DNA of 64,000 nt from an uncultured Muribaculaceae bacterium (GCA_944321875.1 CALUMX010000015.1:1-64000), one strand, 5' to 3'; shown: positions 43,099 to 52,542, counted from the first letter of the stretch. The notes: generated by a model not told the origin, from the letters alone. Made by a program: numbers and translations.

Positions 43099-46000
43099 GT
43101 GCGCAAGGAAATAATATTGTTGGCAGCATTAGTGTCAGGTGTCGGAGTATCGAGAGCTGACTTTTTGCCATTGGATGCCACAGAAACGACCAAGATTGAA
43201 CATGTTGTAGACAGTACTCTTCCAAAATATCTCCAAATTGGAAAAGTAAAGATTGATACTGCCTTAATCGACCGCGAAAAAGCTAAATTAAAGCTTGATT
43301 TTAATGAGAACTACGGATACATCCCTGATGTGGAAGCGTTTACTAAGCAACTGAAAAAGCAAGTCTCAGCCGAGCTTGGCTTGAAGTTGGACGTGACGGT
43401 TTCCGTCGGTGGACGCAACGTCGAGGAATTTTTCTATGGTTACGACTTCGGATACAAGAAGCGTGACCGTCTTCCTTTTGTTTATGAGGTAAATCCGAGT
43501 TTCAAGCCTTCCAAGGGTTTGGCCGGTAAGAATATCGCCATCTGGCAAAGCCATGGTTATTACTTCGAGTCGAAGGAAAACCGCTGGGAGTGGCAACGTG
43601 CCCGGATTTTTGAGACGGTGGAGGACTTGTATACCCAAAGCTACGTGCTTCCGTTCCTGATGCCGATGCTTGAGAATGCGGGAGCTTACGTGATGAGCCC
43701 GCGCGAGCGCGACTTCAATACGGTTGAGATAATCATCGATAACGACGGCGGAAATGCCACAGGCCGCTACCAGGAGCGCGGCGGCGATGAGCAATGGACG
43801 GCCGGCGGCAAGGGATTTGCTTATGTGAAGAAAACGTATGAGGGTTTTGCCAATCCGTTTAAGGATGGTACTTACCGCAAGGTGAAGACTTCGAAGGGTC
43901 GCCGTCTGTCGGAGGTTACATGGTCAGCGCGTGTGCCGAAAGCCGGTACCTATGCGGTCTATGTATCGTATGCCTCACTTCCAGAAAGTACGACTGACGC
44001 GCTCTATACGGTGCACACTTCAGCCGGCGAGCGTCAGTTCCGCGTCAACCAGACGATGGGTGGCGGAACATGGGTCTATCTCGGTCACTTCCCGCTGAAG
44101 GCCGGTGACAATCCTATCGTAAGCCTCAGCAATGCCTCTACAAAGAAAAATAAGGTGGTTACTGCCGACGCTGTAAAGGTGGGCGGTGGCTACGGAAATA
44201 TAGCACGTCAGGTGCCGCCGATGATTTCCGACAATGTGAAGAGTGCGGATGCGGCCATGGTTACTGCCGCAGCCCGTAAGTCGAGCATTATCAGCGAGCC
44301 GGCTGTCAGCGGCTATCCGCGTTTTACGGAAGCTGCCCGCTACTGGCTGCAATGGGCAGGTGTTCCTGATTCAGTTTACTCTCCGTCGCATGGCGAAAAC
44401 GACTATACCGACGATTACAAGTGCCGCGGCCTTTGGGTGAACTACCTGGCCGGAGGCTCTGACGTTCTTCCGGAGCGTGAGGGTCTGGGCATCCCTGTGG
44501 ATTTGGCGTTCGCATTCCACTCTGATGCCGGTACGACAATGAATGACTCCATCATCGGCTCGCTCGGTATCTATTACTCCAATAACGGCGATACCTATGC
44601 CAACGGTACGAAACGCATGAGCTCACGCATGCTGACCGATATGGTGCTTTCCAATATTGTGAACGACGTGCGTGCGAAGTACGACAGCCATTGGACACGC
44701 CGCGGCATGTGGGATGCTTCCTACTATGAGGCACGCGTGCCGGAAGTGCCGACCATGCTGCTCGAGCTGCTCTCTCACCAGAACCTGGCCGATATGCGCT
44801 ACGGTCTTGACCCGACATTCCGCTTTACGGTCAGCCGTGCCGTCTACAAGGGTATGGTTCAGTTCCTGTATGCACTTAACGGCAAGGACGACTACGTTAT
44901 CCAACCGCTTCCTGTCAACAGCTTTGCAATCGAGAAATCGGCTTCCCATTTCTACCGTTTGTCGTGGAAACCGACTGTCGATGAGCTTTGCGACCGTGCG
45001 GATGCACGCGGTTATCTCGTGTATGAGAGCGTAGGCGATGAGGCGTTCCGTCTGATTGGTGAGACATCCCGTCCGGAATATACGGTGGCTGTGACCGACA
45101 ACGAGATTCACAATTACCGGATTGTAGCGAAGAATGAAGGTGGTGTCAGCTTCCCGTCGGAGACTCTTTCTCTCTGTGAGGCAGAGAACTCAAAGGGCGA
45201 GGTGATGATTGTCAACGGATTTACCCGTCTGTCTGCTCCTGATTCGTTCGTGTCGGGCGATATCGCCGGATTCAACGGTATGCGCGACCGTGGCGTTCCT
45301 TATATGTATGACATCAGCTACATCGGCGACATGTTTGAGTTCCGCCGTCCGATTCCTTGGAGCGATGACGATTCCGCAGGTTTCGGCGCTTCGAGAGCCA
45401 ACTATGAGGACAAGGCGATTGCCGGAAATACGTTTGACTATCCGTTCGTTCACGGCCGTTCGATAAAGGCTGCCGGTTACTCGTTCGTCTCTGCGAGCGT
45501 GGCTGCCGTAGAGAACGGTGCGGTCGACTTGAAGAAATACAATTATGTGGACCTTATCCTCGGTAAGCAGAAGGAGACTCAGCTGGGACGCGGCGAGAAG
45601 CCGAACCGCTACAAGATTTTCTCTCCGGAATTGCAGACTGCCCTCCGCGGATTCTGCGACGGCGGCGGCAGCGTCTTTGTCAGCGGTTCCTATGTGGCAA
45701 CCGACGTGTGGGACGGATTGAGCAAGGACGAGGCTACACAGAAGTTCGCTTCTGACGTGTTGGGATACAAATGGAGAGTGGGGCAGGCATCCATCGAAGG
45801 ACAGGCTCATGTCGTTGACTCTTACTTCCCGGCATTCACGGGCCTGCGTTTCAGCTACCATACAACTCCGTCGCTCAACCGCTACTCCATGGAGTCGCCT
45901 GACGGTCTGATACCGGCTGATACGGAAAAGGGCTGTCCGATACTCCGCTATACGGAAAACAACATTCCTGCCGGAGTGGCTACTGATTTCGGCAACTACC

Positions 46001-46101
46001 GTACTTGTGTCATCGGTATTCCGTTTGAGCTTATTATGGGCGATGACATCCGTGATTCGTTCATGAAGCAGGTACTTGAATTTTTTGAAGCTAAAAAATA
46101 A
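43099..46101 (+). CDS. Secreted amidase-like protein with inserted golvesin-type domain ('xanthan lyase' annotation type)
   Basis: 1000-residue exported protein, GTG start, signal peptide about 1-20. An Amidase_3-like (N-acetylmuramoyl-L-alanine amidase) fold seems to be split: His152 in WQSHGYYF and Glu172/Glu175 in IFETVED before, His474 in AFHSDAG and Glu556 in LLELLSHQN after, an insertion at about 207-362 resembling the golvesin/xanthan-lyase carbohydrate-binding domain (WSARVPKAGTYAVYVSY, GTWVYLGHF). A fibronectin-like part (about 615-690) and a C-terminal glutamine-amidotransferase-like part follow. Relatives are often labelled xanthan lyase, but the zinc-ligand pattern and the operon speak for peptide-stem removal from peptidoglycan. 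Confidence 0.75.
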   Translation: MRKEIILLAALVSGVGVSRADFLPLDATETTKIEHVVDSTLPKYLQIGKVKIDTALIDREKAKLKLDFNENYGYIPDVEAFTKQLKKQVSAELGLKLDVTVSVGGRNVEEFFYGYDFGYKKRDRLPFVYEVNPSFKPSKGLAGKNIAIWQSHGYYFESKENRWEWQRARIFETVEDLYTQSYVLPFLMPMLENAGAYVMSPRERDFNTVEIIIDNDGGNATGRYQERGGDEQWTAGGKGFAYVKKTYEGFANPFKDGTYRKVKTSKGRRLSEVTWSARVPKAGTYAVYVSYASLPESTTDALYTVHTSAGERQFRVNQTMGGGTWVYLGHFPLKAGDNPIVSLSNASTKKNKVVTADAVKVGGGYGNIARQVPPMISDNVKSADAAMVTAAARKSSIISEPAVSGYPRFTEAARYWLQWAGVPDSVYSPSHGENDYTDDYKCRGLWVNYLAGGSDVLPEREGLGIPVDLAFAFHSDAGTTMNDSIIGSLGIYYSNNGDTYANGTKRMSSRMLTDMVLSNIVNDVRAKYDSHWTRRGMWDASYYEARVPEVPTMLLELLSHQNLADMRYGLDPTFRFTVSRAVYKGMVQFLYALNGKDDYVIQPLPVNSFAIEKSASHFYRLSWKPTVDELCDRADARGYLVYESVGDEAFRLIGETSRPEYTVAVTDNEIHNYRIVAKNEGGVSFPSETLSLCEAENSKGEVMIVNGFTRLSAPDSFVSGDIAGFNGMRDRGVPYMYDISYIGDMFEFRRPIPWSDDDSAGFGASRANYEDKAIAGNTFDYPFVHGRSIKAAGYSFVSASVAAVENGAVDLKKYNYVDLILGKQKETQLGRGEKPNRYKIFSPELQTALRGFCDGGGSVFVSGSYVATDVWDGLSKDEATQKFASDVLGYKWRVGQASIEGQAHVVDSYFPAFTGLRFSYHTTPSLNRYSMESPDGLIPADTEKGCPILRYTENNIPAGVATDFGNYRTCVIGIPFELIMGDDIRDSFMKQVLEFFEAKK

Positions 46102-46143
46102 CAGAACACTATACAAAACCGAATAACAAAAACCTAATTAGAT

Positions 46144-47604
46144 ATGAAAACAATCAACTGTTTTATTCCTTTCCTGAGTGAGAATCAAGTGAAGGCCACT
46201 GTTGAGGGTCTGAAGGCGTGCAGCCTGGTGAAGAACATCTATCTCCTTGCCGGTCCAGAGGCAGAGGGATGCATGGAAGGCTGCGAGAAGATTGAAATCA
46301 AAGGTCTCAACAGTAGCGACACAATGAAGAAAATCGCAGCGAAGGCTGATGCTGACTTCGTATTGCTCTATACAAAGCACAACACATTGGAGTTCGGCTA
46401 TTTCGCCATCGAGCGTATGGTGAACATCGCCTGCGACTCTGCTGCCGGAATGGTTTATGCCGACCATTATGCCGTTTCTGGTGACAAGCGTCAGAACGCA
46501 CCGGTTATCGACTATCAGCAAGGCAGCTTGCGCGATGACTTCAACTTCGGCTCTGTAATGATGTTTGAGGCTGGCGCATTCAAGAACGCTGTTGCCAAGA
46601 TTACGAAAGAATATGAATTCGCGGGTCTCTACGACGTGCGTCTGAAACTCAGCCGTGAGGCAGAGCTCGTACACATCAACGAATATCTCTATTCAGACGT
46701 AGAGCTTGACACTCGTAAGAGCGGTGAGAAAATCTTCGACTATGTTGACCCGAAGAACCGCGGCGTGCAAATCGAAATGGAAGAGGCTTGCACCGACCAC
46801 CTCAAGGCTGTGGGCGCATACCTGGAGCCTAACTTCAAGAAAATCGAGTTCTCTGCCGGTAACTTCGAGTATGAGGCTTCTGTCATCATTCCGGTGCGCA
46901 ACCGTATCCGCACTATCCGTGACGCCATCAAGTCGGTACTCAGCCAGAAGACAGACTTCAAATATAACCTTATCATTATCGACAACCACTCTACCGACGG
47001 TACAACAGAGGCTATCGACGAGTTCAAGGACGACGAGCGTCTGATTCACATTATCCCGGCCCGTCAGGACCTCGGCATCGGTGGTTGCTGGAACGAGGGT
47101 GTACACCATCCGAAGTGCGGTAAGTTTGCCGTTCAGCTCGACAGCGACGACGTCTACAAGGATGAGAACACGCTGGCAACAATGGTGCGTGCGTTCTACG
47201 AGCAGAACTGCGCTATGGTAGTGGGTACTTACATGATGACTGACTTCAACATGAACATGATTGCTCCGGGCATCATCGACCACAAGGAATGGACTCCGGA
47301 AAACGGACGTAACAACGCATTGCGCATCAACGGTCTCGGCGCGCCCCGTGCATTCTACACTCCGGTGCTCCGTGAGGTGAAGGTGCCTAACACCAGCTAC
47401 GGTGAGGACTATGCTCTGGGCTTGAACTTCTCCCGTCAGTATCAGATTGGCCGTGTTTACGACGTGGTTTACCTCTGCCGTCGTTGGGACGACAACTCTG
47501 ACGCATCGCTCGACGTTGTGAAGATGAACGGTCACAACCTCTACAAGGACCGCATCCGTACATGGGAGCTTCAGGCGCGTATCGCATTCAACAAAAAGAA
47601 ATAA
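46144..47604 (+). CDS. Two-domain family 2 glycosyltransferase
   Basis: 486-residue cytoplasmic protein without signal peptide or membrane helix. The C-terminal half (about 235-480) is a full GT2 domain: ASVIIPVRNRIRTIRDAIKS, IIDNHSTDGT, metal-binding QLDSDDVY and a GEDYALGLNFS acceptor region. The N-terminal half (1-230) also looks like a GT-A fold (FVLLYTKHNTLEFGYFA, MVYADHYAV) but lacks a DxD at the metal site, so it may be a degenerate duplicate or a sugar-binding module. It sits 42 nt after the amidase-like gene. A glycosyltransferase has no role in the described MurNAc salvage route. Confidence 0.82.
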   Translation: MKTINCFIPFLSENQVKATVEGLKACSLVKNIYLLAGPEAEGCMEGCEKIEIKGLNSSDTMKKIAAKADADFVLLYTKHNTLEFGYFAIERMVNIACDSAAGMVYADHYAVSGDKRQNAPVIDYQQGSLRDDFNFGSVMMFEAGAFKNAVAKITKEYEFAGLYDVRLKLSREAELVHINEYLYSDVELDTRKSGEKIFDYVDPKNRGVQIEMEEACTDHLKAVGAYLEPNFKKIEFSAGNFEYEASVIIPVRNRIRTIRDAIKSVLSQKTDFKYNLIIIDNHSTDGTTEAIDEFKDDERLIHIIPARQDLGIGGCWNEGVHHPKCGKFAVQLDSDDVYKDENTLATMVRAFYEQNCAMVVGTYMMTDFNMNMIAPGIIDHKEWTPENGRNNALRINGLGAPRAFYTPVLREVKVPNTSYGEDYALGLNFSRQYQIGRVYDVVYLCRRWDDNSDASLDVVKMNGHNLYKDRIRTWELQARIAFNKKK

Positions 47605-47629
47605 AACACAACATTGAAATAGAAAATAA

Positions 47630-48556
47630 ATGGAAGCGGCAATAGATATCATAGGATTTATAGACCGTCAACTGCAAGTGTGGGAGACAGCCCGCAATAA
47701 CTACGAAGCGTTGAACGGTGTGGAAGAAAAAACGTTTGCGGCAGGCAATGCCACTTTGAAAGTACAGTTTAATCCGGCCCGGATTGTGTCGTCGGCTGCC
47801 AAGGTCGACGCGAAATCGCTGAAGGAGCGCAAGTGCTTCCTCTGCGAGGCTAACCGTCCGGACGTGCAGGAGGGCATTGAATGGGGCAAATACACGATTC
47901 TTGTAAATCCGTTCCCGATATTTCCCCGCCATCTCACAATTCCCGACCGTAATCACACCGACCAGCGCATCGCCGGACGTATCTCCGACATGATGCGCCT
48001 GGCCACGGTGCTCGACGGCTTCACGCTTTTCTACAACGGTCCGAAATGCGGTGCGTCGGCTCCCGACCATATGCACTTCCAGGCCGGAAACAAAGGTTTC
48101 ATGCCGGTTGAGGCCGACATGAAGAAGGCCGATTGCCACGTAGTGAAGCAGACTGACCGCAGCCGTCTGATGATTGCCGAGGGACTGGCTCAGCCATTCT
48201 TCCTTATCGAAACGAAGGAAGTGGCCGACGGCTCCCGTCTGTTTGAGGAACTTCTCTCCGTACTCGACATTCCGGAGGGAGAGCCGGAGCCTATGCTCAA
48301 TGTGTTGTGCAATTGTGAGGACGGACACTGGAACATTGCAGTGTTCCCGCGCAAGAAACACCGTCCCGACTGCTATTTCGCAGAGGGTGACGACAACCTG
48401 CTCATCAGTCCCGCATCGGTCGACATGGGCGGCGTGTTCATCACTCCGCTGGAAAAGGATTTCCGCAAGATTACGGTCGACGACGTGTTGAAGATTTTTG
48501 CCGAAGTGTGCCTGAATGCCGCTGAGTTAAAAGAAATAGCCAAACGAATCAAATAA
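47630..48556 (+). CDS. DUF4922 protein with HIT/GalT-like active-site motif
   Basis: 308-residue cytoplasmic protein. I see a GalT/HIT-superfamily pattern: a CxxC pair (Cys69, Cys72 in RKCFLCE), NPFPIFPRHLTIP (93-105) like the strand preceding the GalT site, and HMHFQ (147-151) matching the HxHxQ nucleotidyl-transfer motif of GalT, Ap4A phosphorylase and GDP-L-galactose phosphorylase. Such enzymes carry a nucleotide on the second His. It would thus move a nucleotide onto or off a sugar phosphate, or phosphorolyse a nucleotide-sugar. Its substrate is unknown; its constant neighbours here are a glycosyltransferase and cell-wall salvage genes. Confidence 0.8.
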   Translation: MEAAIDIIGFIDRQLQVWETARNNYEALNGVEEKTFAAGNATLKVQFNPARIVSSAAKVDAKSLKERKCFLCEANRPDVQEGIEWGKYTILVNPFPIFPRHLTIPDRNHTDQRIAGRISDMMRLATVLDGFTLFYNGPKCGASAPDHMHFQAGNKGFMPVEADMKKADCHVVKQTDRSRLMIAEGLAQPFFLIETKEVADGSRLFEELLSVLDIPEGEPEPMLNVLCNCEDGHWNIAVFPRKKHRPDCYFAEGDDNLLISPASVDMGGVFITPLEKDFRKITVDDVLKIFAEVCLNAAELKEIAKRIK

Positions 48557-48567
48557 AATCAGTAGTC

Positions 48568-49881
48568 ATGACTCAACCTCAGGTAAAGGTCGGCATTATG
48601 AGTGAGCCGACAATCAAGTTCAATCTGTCTACGGATTATGTCGCTGCCGGAGTGCAGTGCGAAGGCCCGCAGGAAGCTGTCGTAGCCGACGGAATGGTGG
48701 AATGGCGCGGAAAGCGCTATGAGCAACTCGAATTCAACCCTGTTGATTCGAAGGCCGGCAATTTTGAGCTGGTCGGAGTGACCATCGGCGTCAACTTCCA
48801 CTGGGAAAGAAAGGAAAATCAGCGTTTCAGCGGCTCGTTGCGCCTTATCGTGGAGAACGGCAAGCTGACCGCCATCAATATCCTCCCTATCGAGGACTAT
48901 CTGCTGAGCGTTATCTCTTCGGAGATGAGCGCGACAGCCTCTCTTGAATTGCTGAAAGCCCATGCCGTGATTTCCCGCAGCTGGCTTCTCGCTCAGATTG
49001 AGAAGAACAAGCAGCTTTCAGCCGAGGCAACTCCCTACAATGCCTGCACGGAAACCGAAGAGGAGCTCGTGAAGTGGTATGACCGTGAGGACCACGTTAA
49101 TTTCGATGTGTGTGCCGACGACCACTGCCAGCGCTACCAGGGCATCACGCGTGCGTCTACACCGAAGGTGGCTGAGGCCATCGAGGCAACGCGCGGCCAG
49201 GTGCTGACCCATGACGGTGTGCTTTGCGACGCTCGTTTCTCCAAATCGTGCGGCGGCGTGTTTGAGGAGTTCGAGAATTGCTGGGAACCGAAGCATTACG
49301 ACTACCTGGTGGCTCGTCGCGACGGTGGCGAACCTATGAACTTCCCTGATTTGACAGTGGAGGAGAATGCGCGTGAGTGGATTCTCAATGCACCGGAGGC
49401 TTACTGCAACACTCAGGATGCCCACATTCTCTCACAGGTGCTCAACAGCTACGACCAGGAGACAACCGACTTCTACCGCTGGAAGGTGGAATATACGCAA
49501 GCCGAGCTTTCCGAGCTTATCCGCAAGCGCTCAGGCGAGGACTACGGCGACATCAAGGCGCTCGAGCCGGTAGCCCGCGGTACGTCCGGCCGTCTGTACC
49601 GCATGCGTATCGTCGGAACGAAGAAAACGCGTATCATCGGTAAGGAACTCGAGATACGCCGTACGCTTTCTCCGTCACACCTCTACAGCTCTGCTTTCGT
49701 AGTGGAGACAGAAGGCGAGGAGAACGGTCTTCCTGCACGCTTCATCATCCGTGGCGCCGGTTGGGGACACGGTGTAGGTCTCTGCCAGATTGGCGCGGCT
49801 GTGATGGGCGAGAAGGGATTCGGCTACAAGGAAATTTTATTGCACTATTTTATCGGTGCTGACATTACAACTTTATATTAA
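48568..49881 (+). CDS. SpoIID/LytB-domain protein without signal peptide
   Basis: 437-residue protein of the SpoIID family, whose founder is a lytic transglycosylase acting on peptidoglycan stripped of stem peptides. Motifs: IEDYLLSVISSEMSATASLELLKAHAV at about 108-135 with the catalytic-type Glu in SSEM, YQGITRAS, a Cys-containing ARFSKSCGG, and the C-terminal GAGWGHGVGLCQIGA. Unlike usual SpoIID or LytB proteins, the N-terminus (MTQPQVKVGIMSEP) has no signal peptide or membrane helix, implying a cytoplasmic location if the start is right. Starts 11 nt after the DUF4922 gene. Confidence 0.85.
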   Translation: MTQPQVKVGIMSEPTIKFNLSTDYVAAGVQCEGPQEAVVADGMVEWRGKRYEQLEFNPVDSKAGNFELVGVTIGVNFHWERKENQRFSGSLRLIVENGKLTAINILPIEDYLLSVISSEMSATASLELLKAHAVISRSWLLAQIEKNKQLSAEATPYNACTETEEELVKWYDREDHVNFDVCADDHCQRYQGITRASTPKVAEAIEATRGQVLTHDGVLCDARFSKSCGGVFEEFENCWEPKHYDYLVARRDGGEPMNFPDLTVEENAREWILNAPEAYCNTQDAHILSQVLNSYDQETTDFYRWKVEYTQAELSELIRKRSGEDYGDIKALEPVARGTSGRLYRMRIVGTKKTRIIGKELEIRRTLSPSHLYSSAFVVETEGEENGLPARFIIRGAGWGHGVGLCQIGAAVMGEKGFGYKEILLHYFIGADITTLY

Positions 49882-49885
49882 GACT

Positions 49886-51211
49886 ATGAGCGAAACAAAT
49901 AAGAATACGTCCCCATGGTGGTGGGTGCCGACTTTGTATTTTGCCGAGGGTGTGCCTTATTTCGTTGTAAACAACATTTCAGTGATGATGTTTACAAAAA
50001 TGGGTGTGCCTAACGGTGACATGTCGTTTTTTACGACACTGCTTTATTTCCCATGGTTCCTGAAAGGAGTATGGGGACCGATTGTCGACGTAGTCAAGAC
50101 AAAACGCTGGTGGATTATTTCCATGCAGGTGCTGATGACAGCGTTGATGGTGCTTCTGACATTGACTTTGCCGAAGCCGGATGTCGACGTAATTGCCGGC
50201 GGACAAACGCCAATCAGTATGTTCACGCTGACTTTGATTCTGTTCATCATAGCGGCTTTCGCTTCAGCTACCCACGATATTGCAGCCGACGGCTATTACA
50301 TGCTGGCTCACAGCCCGAGCAGTCAGGCCGCCTTTATCGGCATTCGTAGTACGTTCTATCGTATTGCTTCCGTTTTCGGTCAGGGTGTGCTTGTCTATAT
50401 TGCCGGTATGATTGAAAAGAGCAGTAATGACATTCCTTATTCTTGGCAGGTAACGCTCGGTGTGAGTGCCGGAGTATTCTTCCTTATCACAATGTACCAT
50501 ATCTTCATTCTGCCGCATTCTGCGGAGGATAAACCCCGCAACGCAGGCGGTGAGGGTGGTGCAAAGTCAAACCTTTCGGAATTGGCCAACTCTTTCGTTT
50601 CGTTTGTCAAGAAACCGGGATTCCTTCTTGCCGTAGCATTCATGTTGCTTTACCGTTTGCCGGAAGGATTCTTGATAAAGCTTTGCCAGCCGTTCCTCGT
50701 GCATTCTGTTAAGGATGGAGGATTGGGACTTACAACGGATATGGTTGGTCTTGTGTACGGAACCTTCGGTGTGATTGCGCTTCTTGCCGGTGGTATTGCC
50801 GGAGGTGTGTTCGCCTCTAAGGTCGGTTTGAAGAAATCCTTGTGGTGGATGGCAGCCTGCATGACATTGCCATGCCTTACATTCGTTTACCTCGCCATCG
50901 CTCAGCCGTCTGACCCGGTCATCATCAGTATTGCCGTCTGCATTGAGCAGTTTGGTTACGGTTTCGGCTTTACAGCCTACATGCTTTATATGATGTACTT
51001 CTCGGAAGGCGAGTTCAAGACTTCCCACTATGCCATCTGTACAGCATTCATGGCATTGAGTATGATGTTGCCGGGCTTCGTGGCCGGTTACATTCAGGAA
51101 GCAATCGGTTACGTCAACTTCTTCTGGATGGTGATGGTATGCTGTGTCGCTACGCTGGTTGTAACTTACCTCGTTGACAAAAAGATTGACCCGAATTACG
51201 GCAGAAAATAA
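49886..51211 (+). CDS. ampG: AmpG-type MFS permease (muropeptide/amino-sugar importer)
   Basis: 441-residue major facilitator with about 12 helices, from ATG 49886, 4 nt after the SpoIID stop. It begins WWWVPTLYFAEGVPYFVVNNISVMMF, the typical AmpG start (SLYFxEGxPY), and has ATHDIAADGYYM in helix 5, the conserved AmpG region, and AYMLYMMYFSEGEFKTSHYA. AmpG proteins import GlcNAc-anhydroMurNAc peptides; in relatives such as Tannerella forsythia the paralogue in the MurNAc gene cluster imports MurNAc-containing sugars. NamZ follows after 96 nt. Confidence 0.88.
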   Translation: MSETNKNTSPWWWVPTLYFAEGVPYFVVNNISVMMFTKMGVPNGDMSFFTTLLYFPWFLKGVWGPIVDVVKTKRWWIISMQVLMTALMVLLTLTLPKPDVDVIAGGQTPISMFTLTLILFIIAAFASATHDIAADGYYMLAHSPSSQAAFIGIRSTFYRIASVFGQGVLVYIAGMIEKSSNDIPYSWQVTLGVSAGVFFLITMYHIFILPHSAEDKPRNAGGEGGAKSNLSELANSFVSFVKKPGFLLAVAFMLLYRLPEGFLIKLCQPFLVHSVKDGGLGLTTDMVGLVYGTFGVIALLAGGIAGGVFASKVGLKKSLWWMAACMTLPCLTFVYLAIAQPSDPVIISIAVCIEQFGYGFGFTAYMLYMMYFSEGEFKTSHYAICTAFMALSMMLPGFVAGYIQEAIGYVNFFWMVMVCCVATLVVTYLVDKKIDPNYGRK

Positions 51212-51307
51212 TTAATCAGCAAAAAACAATGTAGTGAATAAGGTTTCAGGAAGTTGCCTTTCTCCGCAATCCTATCCCCCCTTATTCCGAATAAACTCCA
51301 ATAGAAA

Positions 51308-52540
51308 ATGAAAAAGTTTATATTGTCCATATTCGTCATGGTAACGGCTTTCACTGCCGTTGCTGTGACAAAGCCGGGAGTGGAAGTGCTTCGCGACCAC
51401 GGATTCCGCGAATTGGCCGGTAAGCGCGTGGGTTTAATTACCAACCCGACGGGCGTTGACAATAACTTGAAATCGACTGTAGACATCCTCCATGAGGCAG
51501 CCAACGTGGAACTTGTGGCTCTCTTCGGTCCTGAACACGGTGTGAGAGGCGACGTTCACGCAGGTGACAACGTGGATAATACAGTGGACCCGGCAACCGG
51601 TGTAAAGGTCTATTCCATCTACGGCAAGACCAAGAAACCGACCCCGGAAATGCTCAAGGGCATCGACGCTCTGGTCTATGACATTCAGGACATCGGCTGC
51701 CGCTCATTTACATTCGTTAGTACGCTCGGTCTGGCTCTTGAGGCTTGTGCTGAGAACAATATCGAGCTGGTAGTGCTCGACCGTCCGAATCCGCTCGGTG
51801 GTAACCGCGTGGAAGGTAACCTGGTAGAGCCGGGCTTTGAGTCGTTCGTAAGCCAGTTCCCGATTCCTTATCTCTACGGTCTGACTCCCGGCGAGATGGC
51901 ACAGTTCCTTAACGGTGAGGGCCTCGTTGCAGGCGGTAAAAAAGCGAAACTCACAGTCGTTCCGATGGAAGGCTGGACACGTAACATGACGTTTGAGCAG
52001 ACAGGCATGCCCTGGATTCTCCCGTCACCTCACATTCCACAGCCTGTAACGTCCTACTATTATCCGGCTACGGGTATTCTCGGAGAGCTTTACTATGTTT
52101 CAATCGGTGTAGGCTACACGCTTCCGTTCCAGCTCATCTGTGCTGAATGGATTGACGCCGAGAAGTTCTCTGCCCGCATGAACGCTTTGCAGCTGCCGGG
52201 CGTGAAGTTCCGTCCGATTCATGTGAAGCCGTTCTACTCAACCGGTCAAGGCAAGAACCTTCAGGGTGTGCAGTTCTACGTAGAGGACACTCCGGAATCC
52301 AGCCTGACGCTGATACAGTTCTATGCAATGCAGGAATTGGCAAAGCTCTATCCGGAGAAGAAAATATTTGAGACAACCACTGACAAGTCGCGTTTCAGCA
52401 TGTTTGACAAAGTGTGCGGCTCCGACCAGATTCGCCTACGTTTCGGCAAGCGCTATCAGGTGAGCGACATCATCGACTACTGGAACAAAGACGTACAGTC
52501 GTTTAAGCAAAAATCAAGTAAGTATTACTTATATCGTTAA
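51308..52540 (+). CDS. namZ: DUF1343 exo-beta-N-acetylmuramidase (NamZ)
   Basis: 410-residue exported glycosidase that cuts terminal MurNAc from peptidoglycan strands. A signal peptide (about 1-19) is followed by the Rossmann-like catalytic part: KRVGLITNPTGVD, FGPEHGVRGD, DALVYDIQDIGCRSFTFVSTL, VLDRPNPLGGNRVEG, and a C-terminal part with PSPHIPQPVTSYYYPATG. This is the family shown to be NamZ in Bacillus and Tannerella. It acts in the periplasm or outside, providing free MurNAc to the operon's transporter and kinase. Confidence 0.92.
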   Translation: MKKFILSIFVMVTAFTAVAVTKPGVEVLRDHGFRELAGKRVGLITNPTGVDNNLKSTVDILHEAANVELVALFGPEHGVRGDVHAGDNVDNTVDPATGVKVYSIYGKTKKPTPEMLKGIDALVYDIQDIGCRSFTFVSTLGLALEACAENNIELVVLDRPNPLGGNRVEGNLVEPGFESFVSQFPIPYLYGLTPGEMAQFLNGEGLVAGGKKAKLTVVPMEGWTRNMTFEQTGMPWILPSPHIPQPVTSYYYPATGILGELYYVSIGVGYTLPFQLICAEWIDAEKFSARMNALQLPGVKFRPIHVKPFYSTGQGKNLQGVQFYVEDTPESSLTLIQFYAMQELAKLYPEKKIFETTTDKSRFSMFDKVCGSDQIRLRFGKRYQVSDIIDYWNKDVQSFKQKSSKYYLYR

Positions 52541-52542
52541 AA

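Noticed and set aside
43099..46101. Xanthan lyase function for the 1000-residue protein
   Set aside because: The name comes from the inserted carbohydrate-binding domain in relatives; I see amidase-like catalytic residues and no polysaccharide-lyase motif, and the operon is about peptidoglycan.
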